Shown here: positions 8,163 to 17,689 of the stretch, piece after piece
How the letters are laid out: each line of letters begins with the position of its first letter
Position numbering within the stretch: position 1 is the stretch's first letter
Assembly (NCBI GenBank): GCA_040757055.1
Contig: JBFLXY010000003.1
Location: forward strand, 124,001 to 188,000
From: JAJZRJ01 sp040757055
GTDB taxonomy: Bacteria; Desulfobacterota; Desulfobulbia; Desulfobulbales; Desulfurivibrionaceae
DNA length: 64,000 bases
Direction of reading: 5' to 3'
Position numbers and translations under genes: made by a program
The notes under the pieces: generated by a model
Told to the model about the DNA's origin: nothing
Seen by the model: only the letters and a program-made list of their open reading frames with translations
Databases searched by the model: none

Positions 8163-9056
8163 ATGACCACCCCGCTGCGCGAAACCCACTTCGATACCCT
8201 GAAATTCCTCCACCGTGGCAAGGTCCGCGACCTCTATGAGGTCGAGGGCAAGCTGCTCATGGTGGCCAGCGACCGCATCTCCGCCTTCGACGTGGTGATG
8301 GACGACCCGATCCCCAACAAGGGCGCGGTGCTCACCAAACTCTCTCTCTTCTGGTTCGAGTACCTCAAGGATGTGCTGCCCAACCATCTCATCACCGCCG
8401 ACGTGGAGAAATTCCCGGCCGCCTGCGCCCCCTACAGGGAGCAGTTGCGGGGCCGCAGCCAGCTGGTCAAGAAGGTGAAGCCGCTGCCGGTGGAGTGCAT
8501 CGTGCGCGGCTACCTCTCCGGCTCCTTCTGGAGCGCCTACAAGAAAGACACCACGGTCTGCGGGGTGCAACTGCCTGCGGGCATGCGCGAGTCGGACAAA
8601 TTCCCGGAACCGCTCTTTACCCCCTCCACCAAGGCGGAGCAGGGGATGCACGACGAGAACATCTCCATCAGCCAGATGGAGGACCTGCTCGGCAAGGAGA
8701 CCACCCGCCAGGTGCGGGACGCCTGCGTGAACCTCTACGTGAAGGCCGCCGACTACGCCCGTACCAGGGGGATCATCATCGCCGATACCAAGTTCGAACT
8801 GGGCCGCGACGATGATGGCCAGCTCATCCTGATCGACGAGGTGCTCACTCCCGATTCTTCCCGCTTCTGGCCGGTGGACCAGTATCAGCCGGGCGGCGGA
8901 CAGCCGAGCTTCGACAAGCAGTTCCTGCGCGACTATCTCTCCTCCCTCGACTGGCCCAAGGCGCCGCCGCCACCCAAGCTGCCGGCGGAGATCATCGAGA
9001 AGACCGCGGCGCGCTATCTTGAGGCCCTGGAGCGGATTACCGGCGCCGGGCTGTGA
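8163..9056 (+). CDS. purC: Phosphoribosylaminoimidazole-succinocarboxamide synthase
   Basis: SAICAR synthase performs the ATP-dependent condensation of CAIR with aspartate in purine synthesis. The 297-residue product has the longer, yeast-like bacterial length rather than the roughly 240 residues of E. coli PurC. The motifs HRGKVRDLYEV, ASDRISAFDVVM and LLIDEVLTPDSSRFW-like (here LILIDEVLTPDSSRFW) are all present. The start chosen is ATG at 8163; the open frame extends upstream to 8094 without family homology. A GCAGCCC/GGGCTGC hairpin lies at 8108-8124 just upstream, without a T tract. No purine riboswitch was recognised. Confidence 0.95.
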   Translation: MTTPLRETHFDTLKFLHRGKVRDLYEVEGKLLMVASDRISAFDVVMDDPIPNKGAVLTKLSLFWFEYLKDVLPNHLITADVEKFPAACAPYREQLRGRSQLVKKVKPLPVECIVRGYLSGSFWSAYKKDTTVCGVQLPAGMRESDKFPEPLFTPSTKAEQGMHDENISISQMEDLLGKETTRQVRDACVNLYVKAADYARTRGIIIADTKFELGRDDDGQLILIDEVLTPDSSRFWPVDQYQPGGGQPSFDKQFLRDYLSSLDWPKAPPPPKLPAEIIEKTAARYLEALERITGAGL

Positions 9057-9122
9057 GGGAGCGGGTGCGGGATGCAGGGCTTACCAACGTGAACGTCTTC
9101 CGCATCACAGCGGAATCGGAAG

Positions 9123-9809
9123 GTGGCGTTGCGGAAGCAAATCGGTCATAGCCTGCTTTTGCTCCTGTCCTGCCTCCTGCCGGGGTGTGCCACCGGCTCG
9201 GGCGGCGGGGTGAGCGACATCTTCACCGCCACGGACGTGACCATCATCCGCCATCACGTACGGGAACACCACGCGGTTCTCGAAGAATTCACCAGCCGGC
9301 TCTACGCCAAGAATCCCAAGTACGAAAAAGATACGCTGGAGCGCCAGCGCAAGCTGCGCTTTATTTTTCATAACGATCTGCCGGTGGAATTCCACTACGC
9401 CTACAGGCCTTCCCACGAGGTGCTCACCGCCGCTTTCGCGCCCAATCCCGATTACCCGGACCGCGTGTATCTGCTGAGCCTGGGGCTGGCCAAGAGCATC
9501 CGCGAGGCGTATGAAGGGCATGAGGAAAACACCTTTTTTTCGGGCCTGCAGATTCCCCTTGACCGCCTGCAGCGGCTGCACCACAACCTGAGCCAGGTGA
9601 ACTGGCGGCTCAAGACTTACAAGGACGCACGCGGCGAGCTGCTCTTCCGCACCAACGAGAAGGGGCCGGACGGCACACTCAACATGGGCTACGAGGTGCT
9701 GATGACCGAGATATTGACTCGCGTCAAAGATGACATTTCCTTGCGCGGCGGCCTGCCGGGCAAGTACATCTTCAACATGTCGACACTGTTCCTGGGGATT
9801 CTCATCTGA
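9123..9809 (+). CDS. Putative lipoprotein of unknown function
   Basis: This is a 228-residue product with a signal peptide and a lipobox LLPGC near residue 22, suggesting a lipid-anchored envelope protein. The rest has no motif I recognise; it is moderately charged and probably alpha-helical, with conserved-looking stretches HNDLPVEFHYAYRPSHE and LHHNLSQVNWRLKTY. The start is uncertain: GTG at 9123 lies almost on top of the GGAAGG ribosome-binding sequence, whereas TTG at 9129 has better spacing and keeps the signal peptide. It follows purC by 66 bases and might be co-transcribed, without an obvious functional link. Confidence 0.65.
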   Translation: MALRKQIGHSLLLLLSCLLPGCATGSGGGVSDIFTATDVTIIRHHVREHHAVLEEFTSRLYAKNPKYEKDTLERQRKLRFIFHNDLPVEFHYAYRPSHEVLTAAFAPNPDYPDRVYLLSLGLAKSIREAYEGHEENTFFSGLQIPLDRLQRLHHNLSQVNWRLKTYKDARGELLFRTNEKGPDGTLNMGYEVLMTEILTRVKDDISLRGGLPGKYIFNMSTLFLGILI

Positions 9810-9916
9810 CAGGATGTCGCAAAAGTCATCCATGACCTTTTTCAGCCACGCACCATCCGTGGGGCGCACGCAGGCTGCCGGGGAGCAGGTTTTTCAACGG
9901 CTTGCTAAACGAAAGA

Positions 9917-9937
9917 GGCCGGGCACATGGCCCGGCC
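9917..9937 (-). terminator. Rho-independent terminator of the ssb-cbpA operon
   Basis: GGCCGGGC (9917-9924) and GCCCGGCC (9930-9937) form a perfect 8-bp stem with a 5-base loop. Read on the minus strand it is followed by a T-rich tract (TCTTTCGTTT). It lies 32 bases beyond the stop codon of the DnaJ-like gene. Confidence 0.8.
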
Positions 9938-9968
9938 GGAATGGTTCGCACGAGAGAGGGCCTGGCGG

Positions 9969-10892
<924 letters not shown>

Positions 10893-10904
10893 ACGCGCTG
10901 ATTC

Positions 10905-11306
10905 CTAGAAGGGGACGTCATCCCCCATGACCGGCTCGGGGAAGGGCGGTTCGTCCATGCCCATGGACTCGCCGCCTGCGCCCCGCGCGGTGAGCATTTT
11001 CATCTCCCGGGCCACGATTTCCGTGGTGTAGCGGTCCTGACCTTCCTTGTCCTGCCACTTGCGGGTCTGCAGCCGGCCCTCTATGTAGACTCTGGAGCCT
11101 TTGGCCAGATATTCGCCGCAGATCTCGGCCAGGCGGCCAAAGGCGACGATGCGGTGCCACTCGGTCTGCTCCTCCTTGGAGCCGTCCTGCTTCTTCCAGA
11201 CCTCGGTGGTGGCGATGCGAAACGAGGCGATGGCGGTGCCGCTCTGCGAGTACCGCACTTCCGGGTCCGCTCCTAAGTTTCCGATCAGGATGACCTTGTT
11301 GACCAT
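10905..11306 (-). CDS. ssb: Single-stranded DNA-binding protein
   Basis: The 133-residue SSB has an N-terminal OB fold (NKVILIGNLGADPEVRYS, then TEWHRIVAFGRLAEICGEYL, then GSRVYIEGRLQTRKW) and a short acidic tail ending DDVPF, the partner-binding tip of bacterial SSB. The linker is short. It precedes the CbpA-like gene with a 12-base gap. It protects single-stranded DNA in replication and recruits repair enzymes. Confidence 0.96.
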   Translation of the reverse strand: MVNKVILIGNLGADPEVRYSQSGTAIASFRIATTEVWKKQDGSKEEQTEWHRIVAFGRLAEICGEYLAKGSRVYIEGRLQTRKWQDKEGQDRYTTEIVAREMKMLTARGAGGESMGMDEPPFPEPVMGDDVPF

Positions 11307-11725
11307 GCTCTCTCCTTGCTGGTGGTGCCGGGCGCGGCCTCATGCCGATACCGGTGCGCGGCTCATGGAACGCCGCGCCAATTCTTGGGAAAAGGGCATT
11401 GTCCGGCCCCTCCGCGATTGAGGATACCATATAAATAAGCTGGCCTCCCCCAAAAATCAACCGCCAAGGGGGAGAAAAAGACCCGGCTGGCACCGCGTGG
11501 GGAGCGGGTGACGGCGGCAGTCGCCTGGCAGCCTTCCGCTGTATTCGGGGCAGCGATGTCCCACTTTGAATACATGGTGGCGCACCGCGCCATTGCGGAG
11601 GAAAAATTCTTGACAACAAGGGGTTAGCGGTGATGGAATGGGTGCAGCAGGTTCGCTTTGCCGATCGTTGCCGCGCTCTTTCGCAGCTTTTTGCCTTTTT
11701 CCCCAATCCACTGATGAGGCTCGCC
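11307..11725. other. Intergenic region between ssb and hydrogenase operon (419 bp)
   Basis: This divergent gap must hold the promoters of ssb (minus) and the hydrogenase operon (plus). A 7-bp inverted repeat, CTCCCCC (11443-11449) and GGGGGAG (11466-11472), flanks an A-rich loop. A perfect -35-like TTGACA occurs at 11610-11615, but the -10 position 17-18 bases later is weak. A minus-strand AT-rich tract at about 11425-11440 could serve ssb. No convincing sigma-54 box was found. Short open frames here lack ribosome binding sites and family features. Confidence 0.5.
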
Positions 11726-12850
11726 ATGAAGGAACGTGACTTTGCACGGGTTCAGGAAAGGCTCGACGGGGTATCGCGCCGGGATTTCATGAAGTTCTGC
11801 ACCGTGATGGCCGCCAGTCTGGGGCTGCCGCTGGCGGATGCAGAACGGTTGGCCGCAGCCGTGACCTCACCCCGGCGGCCGCCGGTGATCTGGCTTTCCG
11901 GCCAGGCATGCACCGGCTGCACCGAATCCCTCCTGCGCCCCACCCACCCGACGCTGGAACACCTCATCCTCGACCTCATCTCCCTCGACTACAACGAGAC
12001 CCTGAACGCCGGGGCCGGCCACCAGGCCGAGGCGGCGCTCGCGGCCTCGATCAAGGAAAACTACGGCAAGTTCATCCTGGTGATCGAGGGCGCCATCCCG
12101 GTGAAGGACGGCGGGGTCTACTGCATGATCGGCGGCCGGCCCTTTGCCGACATCGTCAAGGAAACGGCGGCCAAAGCAGCGGCGGTGGTCGCCATCGGTT
12201 CCTGCGCTTCCTGGGGCGGGGTCGCAGCGGCGGAGCCCAACCCCACCGGCGCCATGGGCGCGCCGGAGTTCCTGAAGGGCACCACCGTGGTGACCATCCC
12301 GGGATGCCCGCCAAATGCCTATAACTTCCTCTCCACCGTGATCCATTTCCTGACCTTCGGCAAACTGCCGGCCCTGGACGACAAGGCCCGGCCCCGCTTT
12401 GCTTACGGCCGGCTCATCCATGAGAACTGCGAGCGGCGGCCCCATTTCGACGCCGGGCGTTTTGCCGTCAAATTTGGCGACGAGGGCCACCGCAAGGGGT
12501 ATTGCCTCTACAAGCTGGGCTGCAAGGGGCCTGTGACCTACGCCAACTGCCCGGCCATCCTCTTCAGCGACGTGGGTTCCGGCTCCTGGCCGGTGGGTAC
12601 CGGCCATCCCTGTTTCGGCTGCACCGAGCCGGGGGTCGGCTTCCACATCCCGCTGCATACCCAGGCGAACCTCCAGCACATCACCCCCTCGGCCGGGCAT
12701 CCGCCCATTGCCGAACCACGCGGCAGCGGGGCTTCGGTGGGCGCCGCGGCGCTCCTTGGCGCGGTGGCCGGGGCTGTGGTGGGTGGCGGGGCCATGGTCT
12801 TCAAGAATCTCGAAAAAGAGGACGAGGCCGCCACCAAGGACAAACCGTAA
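11726..12850 (+). CDS. hybO: [NiFe]-hydrogenase small subunit HybO
   Basis: This is the electron-transferring small subunit of a group 1c (Hyb-type) periplasmic uptake hydrogenase, 374 residues. A Tat signal with SRRDFMKFC near the N-terminus directs folded export. The proximal cluster ligands start at Cys62 (GQACTGCTES); later Cys/His ligands are visible in GCKGPVTYANC and GHPCFGCTEP. A C-terminal Ala/Gly-rich transmembrane helix (about 335-358) anchors the complex. The start is ATG at 11726, preceded by GAGG at six bases; an in-frame start at 11630 would place the Tat motif unusually deep. It is the first gene of an eleven-gene operon that also encodes membrane partners and maturation factors. 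Confidence 0.93.
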   Translation: MKERDFARVQERLDGVSRRDFMKFCTVMAASLGLPLADAERLAAAVTSPRRPPVIWLSGQACTGCTESLLRPTHPTLEHLILDLISLDYNETLNAGAGHQAEAALAASIKENYGKFILVIEGAIPVKDGGVYCMIGGRPFADIVKETAAKAAAVVAIGSCASWGGVAAAEPNPTGAMGAPEFLKGTTVVTIPGCPPNAYNFLSTVIHFLTFGKLPALDDKARPRFAYGRLIHENCERRPHFDAGRFAVKFGDEGHRKGYCLYKLGCKGPVTYANCPAILFSDVGSGSWPVGTGHPCFGCTEPGVGFHIPLHTQANLQHITPSAGHPPIAEPRGSGASVGAAALLGAVAGAVVGGGAMVFKNLEKEDEAATKDKP

Positions 12851-12867
12851 ACGCCGGGAGGAAGCCC

Positions 12868-13824
12868 ATGAAGATCGAACGACGCGATTTTCTCAAGGGG
12901 GTGCTGGGTGGCGGCTTGCTGCTGGCGGCAGACCCCGAGCCGGCTGCCGGGCGCGCACCCGGCAAGGAATTGCCCCCCAATGCGGTGGGGATCCTTTACG
13001 ACGCCACCCTCTGCATCGGTTGCCAGGTCTGCGTTGCCGCCTGCAAGCAGGCGAACAACATGCCGCCCGAGCACACCCCCGGCACCGATCCCCTGTGGGA
13101 CAACCCGCGGGATCTCTCGTCCAGCACCCTGAACATCATCAAGAAATACGGCAGCGGCGATTATCCGGTGAAAGACACGGTGGATGGATACTCCTTTGTC
13201 AAGCGCCACTGCATGCACTGCCTCGATCCGGCCTGCGTCTCCGCCTGCCCGGTTTCGGCGCTGCTGAAGGACCCGGATACCGGCATTGTCACCTACAACA
13301 AGAAGGCGTGCATCGGCTGCCGCTACTGCCAGGTGGCCTGCCCCTTCAATATTCCCAAGTTCGAGTGGTATTCCGCGGCCCCGCAGATCGTCAAATGCCA
13401 GCTCTGCTCGCACCTGCTGGCCAAGGGCGGCATCTCCGCCTGCTGCGCCGCCTGCCCTACCGGCGCCTCGCTCTTCGGCCGGGTGGAGGATCTGCGCCAG
13501 GAAGCGAAGCGGAGGCTGGCCATGACGCCGGGCGAGAGCTACGACTTCCCGGTCGCCTCCCTGGGCTCGAAGGAGTTCCAGTCGCACAAGGCCGGCCGGT
13601 ACATCCAGCAGGTCTATGGCGAGTCCGAGGTGGGCGGCACCCAGTATCTGCTGCTGGCCGGGGTGCCCTTCGACAAGATCGGCCTGCCGACGCTGCCGGA
13701 CGAATCCTTTGTCGCCCTGGCCGACGGCATCCAGTACGCGATCTACAAGGGCATGGTCTACCCGCTGGTGGTTTTGGGCGGGCTCATCTACATGATCCGC
13801 AAGGGCGAAGGCGACAAGCACTGA
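12868..13824 (+). CDS. hybA: Hydrogenase iron-sulfur subunit HybA
   Basis: HybA relays electrons from the small subunit to the HybB membrane subunit. The 318-residue product has a Tat motif RRDFLKG at its N-terminus and four ferredoxin-type cysteine groups: CIGCQVCVAAC, CMHCLDPACVSAC, CIGCRYCQVAC and a CQLC...CCAAC pair, enough for four [4Fe-4S] clusters. A C-terminal hydrophobic helix (GMVYPLVVLGGLIYMI) tethers it to the membrane, as in E. coli HybA. A strong GGGAGGAAG ribosome binding site precedes the ATG, 17 bases after hybO. Confidence 0.94.
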   Translation: MKIERRDFLKGVLGGGLLLAADPEPAAGRAPGKELPPNAVGILYDATLCIGCQVCVAACKQANNMPPEHTPGTDPLWDNPRDLSSSTLNIIKKYGSGDYPVKDTVDGYSFVKRHCMHCLDPACVSACPVSALLKDPDTGIVTYNKKACIGCRYCQVACPFNIPKFEWYSAAPQIVKCQLCSHLLAKGGISACCAACPTGASLFGRVEDLRQEAKRRLAMTPGESYDFPVASLGSKEFQSHKAGRYIQQVYGESEVGGTQYLLLAGVPFDKIGLPTLPDESFVALADGIQYAIYKGMVYPLVVLGGLIYMIRKGEGDKH

Positions 13825-13859
13825 GCCGTCCCACGCCGGACGCTAAAGGAGAATAGCGT

Positions 13860-14996
13860 ATGACAGCTCCCGCTCCCCTGAACAAGAGGATCTACTCCTG
13901 GAATTTCAAGGCCTGCGCGGTGATCGCCGGGCTGGCCGGGCTCTGCCTGCTCTGGCGTTTTATTTTCGGCATCGGCTCGGTCTCCAACATGAACGACGGC
14001 TATCCGTGGGGCATCTGGATCGCCTACGATGTGGTGATCGGCACCGCGCTGGCCTGCGGCGGCTACGCCATGGCGCTGCTGGTCTACATCTTCAACAAGG
14101 GCGAATACCACCCCATGGTGCGGCCGGCCTTGATGACCAGCCTCTTCGGCTACACCCTGGCCGGCATCTCGGTCATGATCGACCTCGGCCGTTACTGGCA
14201 GGCCTACAACATTTTCCTGCCCTGGCGCAGCAACCTTCATTCGGTCATGTTCGAGGTGGCACTCTGCATCGCCACCTACGTCCTGGTGCTGTGGGTTGAG
14301 TTTGCCCCCGCCATTCTGGAGAAACTCAAGGCCGATCAGCTTCGGGCCCGACTGAACCGCGTCATCTTCGTCTTCATCGCCCTGGGCATCCTGCTGCCCA
14401 CCATGCATCAGTCCTCCCTGGGCACCATGATGCTGATGGCCGGCTACAAGCTTTCCCCCCTCTGGCGCACGGGCTTCCTGCCGTTGCTCTTTCTGCTCAC
14501 CGCCCTGCTCATGGGCTATGCCATCGTGATGGTGGAGTCGTTCATCTGCCAGTCATGGTTCAAAACTCCTTCCGAGATGCATCTATTGAGCAAGATCGCC
14601 CGCTTCCTGCCGTGGCTGCTCGGCTTTTACCTGCTGATCCGGCTGGAATCGATCAACCTGGCCGGCAACATGGCCCTGGCCTTTGACGGCTCGGTCCAGG
14701 GCAACATGTTCCTGCTGGAGAACCTGCTGCTCATCGCCGCTCTGGTCATTCTGGCCCAGCCCCGCTATCGCGAGCGGCCGAAGATGCTCTTTCTGGCGGC
14801 GTCGGCGGTCGTGCTCGGTGCCTCGCTCTACCGGCTCAACACCTATATCATCGGTTTTGATCCGGGTACCGGCTGGCGGTATTTCCCGGCGGTGCCGGAG
14901 CTTCTCATCACCCTCGGGGTGGTGGCGGTTGAGGGGATGGCCTACATGTGGGTGGTCAACAAGCTGCCTGTGCTGCCGAAGGCGGAACATGCGTAA
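13860..14996 (+). CDS. hybB: Hydrogenase integral membrane subunit HybB (NrfD/PsrC family)
   Basis: The 378-residue protein is built almost entirely of about ten transmembrane helices and belongs to the NrfD/PsrC family. HybB subunits pass electrons from HybA to the quinone pool without haem. The N-terminal half includes NMNDGYPWGIWIAYDVV and the central part GRYWQAYNIFLPWRSNLHS, both typical of HybB. An AAAGGAG ribosome binding site lies ten bases before the ATG. Its position between hybA and hybC reproduces the E. coli hybOABC and Geobacter hybSABL order. Confidence 0.94.
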   Translation: MTAPAPLNKRIYSWNFKACAVIAGLAGLCLLWRFIFGIGSVSNMNDGYPWGIWIAYDVVIGTALACGGYAMALLVYIFNKGEYHPMVRPALMTSLFGYTLAGISVMIDLGRYWQAYNIFLPWRSNLHSVMFEVALCIATYVLVLWVEFAPAILEKLKADQLRARLNRVIFVFIALGILLPTMHQSSLGTMMLMAGYKLSPLWRTGFLPLLFLLTALLMGYAIVMVESFICQSWFKTPSEMHLLSKIARFLPWLLGFYLLIRLESINLAGNMALAFDGSVQGNMFLLENLLLIAALVILAQPRYRERPKMLFLAASAVVLGASLYRLNTYIIGFDPGTGWRYFPAVPELLITLGVVAVEGMAYMWVVNKLPVLPKAEHA

Positions 14997-15023
14997 CCTA
15001 TAGAGGAAGGAAGGAGAACACCG

Positions 15024-16724
15024 ATGGCAAAAATCACCATTGATCCCATCACCAGAATCGAAGGGCATTTACGCATCGACTGCGAGGTCGACGGCGGCCG
15101 GGTGACCAATGCCTGGTCGTCGGGCCAGATGTGGCGCGGCATCGAGCTGATTCTCCAGGGTCGCGATCCGCGCGAGGCGTGGATTTTCACCCAGCGCATC
15201 TGCGGCGTCTGCACCACGGTGCATGCCATCACCTCGGTACGGGCGGTGGAAAACGCCCTGGGCCTCGACGTGCCGCTCAATGCCCAGTACATCCGCAACC
15301 TCATCATCGCGGCCCACGGCATCTTCGACCACATCGTCCACTTCTACCATCTCTCGGCGGTGGACTGGGTGGACATCGTCTCGGCCCTCAGGGCCGACCC
15401 GAAAAAGAGCGCGCAACTGGGGCAGCAGCTTTCCGAATGGCCCAACAACAGCGCGGCCACCATGAAGCAGGTGCAGGAGCGGCTGAAGAACTTCGTCGAT
15501 TCCGGCCAGCTCGGCGTTTTTGCCAGCGGCTACTGGGGCCACCCGGCCATGAAGCTCTCGCCCGAGGTAAACCTGCTGGCCGCGGCCCATTATTTCCAGG
15601 CCCTGGACTACCAGCGCCGCATCAACCAGGTGGTGGCGATCCTCGGCAGCAAGACCCCCCACATCCAGAACCTGGCGGTGGGCGGGGTGGCGAACCCGAT
15701 CAACCCGGACAGCCAGTCCACCCTGACCCTGGAGCGCCTGATGCACGTCAAGTCGCTCATCGACGAGATCGGCGCCTTCATCAAGCAGGTCTACATGGTG
15801 GACGTGGCCGCGGTGGGCGCCTTCTACGCCGACTGGACCCGTTACGGCGCAGGCGTCACCAACTACCTCTCGGTGCCGGACATGCCGCTCGATCCCAAGG
15901 GCACCACCTTCGACATGCCGGGCGGCTATATCGCCAAGGGCGACGTCGGCTCCTTCAAGGCGATCAATGCCTTTGGCGATGATTTTTTCAAGCAGGGGGT
16001 CAAGGAATCCATCAAGCACTCCTGGTACAAGGGCGACTGGAATCGTCATCCGTGGGAGGAGGAGACCGAACCTTTCCATACCAAGTTCGAGGAGAAGGGC
16101 AAGTACTCGTGGGTCAAATCGCCCACCTTCAACGGCAAGCCGGCGCAGGTCGGGCCGCTGGCCAACGTGCTCTGCATGTTTGCCGCCGGCGACAAGGCCA
16201 CGGTGAAATACACAACCCAGCTTCTCGACACCGTCAGCAGCCTGGCCGGGGCCAGGGTCGGAGTGGGTGCGCTCCACTCCACCATCGGCCGCCACGCCGC
16301 GCGGGCAGTGCGGGCCGCGGTGCTGCACGACGCCCTGGTGCGTCACTGGGAGGCGCTGGTCGCCAACATCGGCAAGGGCGATTACGCTACCTACAACGAA
16401 CCGGTCTTCCCCAAGGGCGAGATTCAGGGCGTGGGTTTCCACGAGGCGCCGCGCGGCGTGCTTTCCCACTGGGTGGTGATCGACGGCGGCAAGATCAAGA
16501 ATTACCAGTGCGTGGTGCCCTCCACCTGGAATGCCGGGCCGCGCAACAGCGAGGAGGCCCTGGGGCCCTATGAAGCCTCGCTTCTCGGCAATCCGGTGGC
16601 CGACCCGCAGCGGCCCCTGGAGGTGCTGCGCACCATCCATTCCTTTGACCCTTGTCTCGCCTGCGCCATACACCTGCTGGATACGGAGCAGCGCGAACTG
16701 GTGCGGGTGCGGGCCGAAGTCTGA
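15024..16724 (+). CDS. hybC: [NiFe]-hydrogenase large subunit HybC
   Basis: This is the catalytic subunit, 566 residues. The nickel-iron site ligands are visible in the L1 motif RICGVCTTVH (Cys60, Cys63) and the L2 motif DPCLACAIH (Cys544, Cys547). All four are cysteine; no selenocysteine is used. After His550 a 16-residue tail (LLDTEQRELVRVRAEV) remains, matching the peptide normally removed by the maturation protease, whose gene follows directly and overlaps by one base (TGATG). It oxidises H2 in the periplasm or evolves it under reducing conditions. A GGAAGGA ribosome binding site precedes the ATG. Confidence 0.96.
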   Translation: MAKITIDPITRIEGHLRIDCEVDGGRVTNAWSSGQMWRGIELILQGRDPREAWIFTQRICGVCTTVHAITSVRAVENALGLDVPLNAQYIRNLIIAAHGIFDHIVHFYHLSAVDWVDIVSALRADPKKSAQLGQQLSEWPNNSAATMKQVQERLKNFVDSGQLGVFASGYWGHPAMKLSPEVNLLAAAHYFQALDYQRRINQVVAILGSKTPHIQNLAVGGVANPINPDSQSTLTLERLMHVKSLIDEIGAFIKQVYMVDVAAVGAFYADWTRYGAGVTNYLSVPDMPLDPKGTTFDMPGGYIAKGDVGSFKAINAFGDDFFKQGVKESIKHSWYKGDWNRHPWEEETEPFHTKFEEKGKYSWVKSPTFNGKPAQVGPLANVLCMFAAGDKATVKYTTQLLDTVSSLAGARVGVGALHSTIGRHAARAVRAAVLHDALVRHWEALVANIGKGDYATYNEPVFPKGEIQGVGFHEAPRGVLSHWVVIDGGKIKNYQCVVPSTWNAGPRNSEEALGPYEASLLGNPVADPQRPLEVLRTIHSFDPCLACAIHLLDTEQRELVRVRAEV

Positions 16725-17293
16725 TGCGGGAGAGTACGGGCGGGAATCTGATCGGCCAGCCGGCAACCCTGCCGGCTGGCCTCTTTTGTGCTCAAGCCTC
16801 GGCGCCGGCCCTGGTGCTCGGTATCGGCAACCTGTTGCTGGGCGACGAGGGAGTCGGCATTCGGGTGGTGGAGAATCTTACGGCCCGCTATGTTCTGCCG
16901 CCGGAAGTGGAGGCCCTCGACGGCGGCAGCATGGGGCTGGAACTGCTGCCTTATATGGCGGGCCGGCGGTTGCTGCTTCTCGTCGATGCGGTCCGCACCG
17001 GAGCCCCTCCCACCACCGTGGTGCAGATGGAGATCGCCGATCCGTCCGCCTTTTTCCGCGAGAAGATTTCTCCGCACCAGATCGGTATTGCCGAGGTGCT
17101 TTCGGTGGCGGCATTGACCAACGAACTGCCCGGCCGCATGGTGCTGATCGGCGTGGTCCCGAAGGAGATGGCCACCGGGCTCGATCTTTCGCCGGAGATC
17201 GCGGCAAAAGTAGGGGTGCTGGCTGATATGGTGGCGGCGGAACTGGGCGCCGCCGGCTTTTCCCTGGCGCGGCGCGAAGCGCCCCGTGAATGA
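16724..17293 (+). CDS. hybD: Hydrogenase maturation endopeptidase HybD
   Basis: The 189-residue protease clips the C-terminal tail of the HybC precursor once nickel is inserted. Family marks are GIGNLLLGDEGVGIRVVE (Glu metal ligand in GDEG), LLLVDAV (Asp) and SPHQIG (His), the three nickel-sensing positions of HybD. The ATG at 16724 overlaps the hybC stop codon. The first 25 or so residues form a non-conserved extension, so a downstream start is possible, although the overlap favours the chosen ATG. Confidence 0.92.
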   Translation: MRESTGGNLIGQPATLPAGLFCAQASAPALVLGIGNLLLGDEGVGIRVVENLTARYVLPPEVEALDGGSMGLELLPYMAGRRLLLLVDAVRTGAPPTTVVQMEIADPSAFFREKISPHQIGIAEVLSVAALTNELPGRMVLIGVVPKEMATGLDLSPEIAAKVGVLADMVAAELGAAGFSLARREAPRE

Positions 17294-17339
17294 CCGGAAC
17301 CGCGAATGACAGCCAGCGTTCCGTCGGCTACAATACAGC

Positions 17340-17687
17340 ATGCATGAGATGTCGCTGGCGCTGAGCATTGTGGAGCTGGTTACCGGCAGGGCCGAGGCGG
17401 CCGGGGCGCGGACAATCAACCGCATCGAACTGGAGGTGGGAACCCTGGCCGGGGTGCTGGTTGATTCCCTGCGTTTCTGTTTCGAGGCGGCGGTGCGCAA
17501 TACCATGGCGGCCGGCGCCGAACTGGCCATCCGGGAAATTGCGGCCCGCGGCTCATGTCCGGCCTGCGGCGTGGAGGCCCCGATGGAGGGCCTCATCTCC
17601 GCCTGTCCGGTCTGCGGCCAGTATCTGGTGCTGGGTAAAGGGCGCGAATTGCGGGTGGTTTCGATGACAGTGGACGAAGAGGGGTAA
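17340..17687 (+). CDS. hypA: Hydrogenase nickel incorporation protein HypA
   Basis: HypA is the nickel chaperone acting with HypB to load Ni into the large subunit. The 115-residue product starts MHEMSLALSIVE: the N-terminal Met-His forms the Ni site. Two CxxC pairs (CPAC and CPVC) form the structural zinc site. It lies 46 bases after hybD and two bases before hypB. Confidence 0.96.
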   Translation: MHEMSLALSIVELVTGRAEAAGARTINRIELEVGTLAGVLVDSLRFCFEAAVRNTMAAGAELAIREIAARGSCPACGVEAPMEGLISACPVCGQYLVLGKGRELRVVSMTVDEEG

Positions 17688-17689
17688 CC

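Noticed and set aside
11363..11593. 76-codon minus-strand frame upstream of the hydrogenase operon
   Set aside because: No ribosome binding site, no motif and a composition typical of random GC-rich sequence.
11633..11648. Sigma-54-like GG-N10-GC spacing before hybO
   Set aside because: Only the GG and GC match; the other positions (TGGAATG...CAGCA) are poor, so it was not called a promoter.
15024..16724. Selenocysteine in the hydrogenase large subunit
   Set aside because: The L2 motif is DPCLACAIH with both cysteines encoded by TGT and TGC; the gene is of the plain [NiFe] type.
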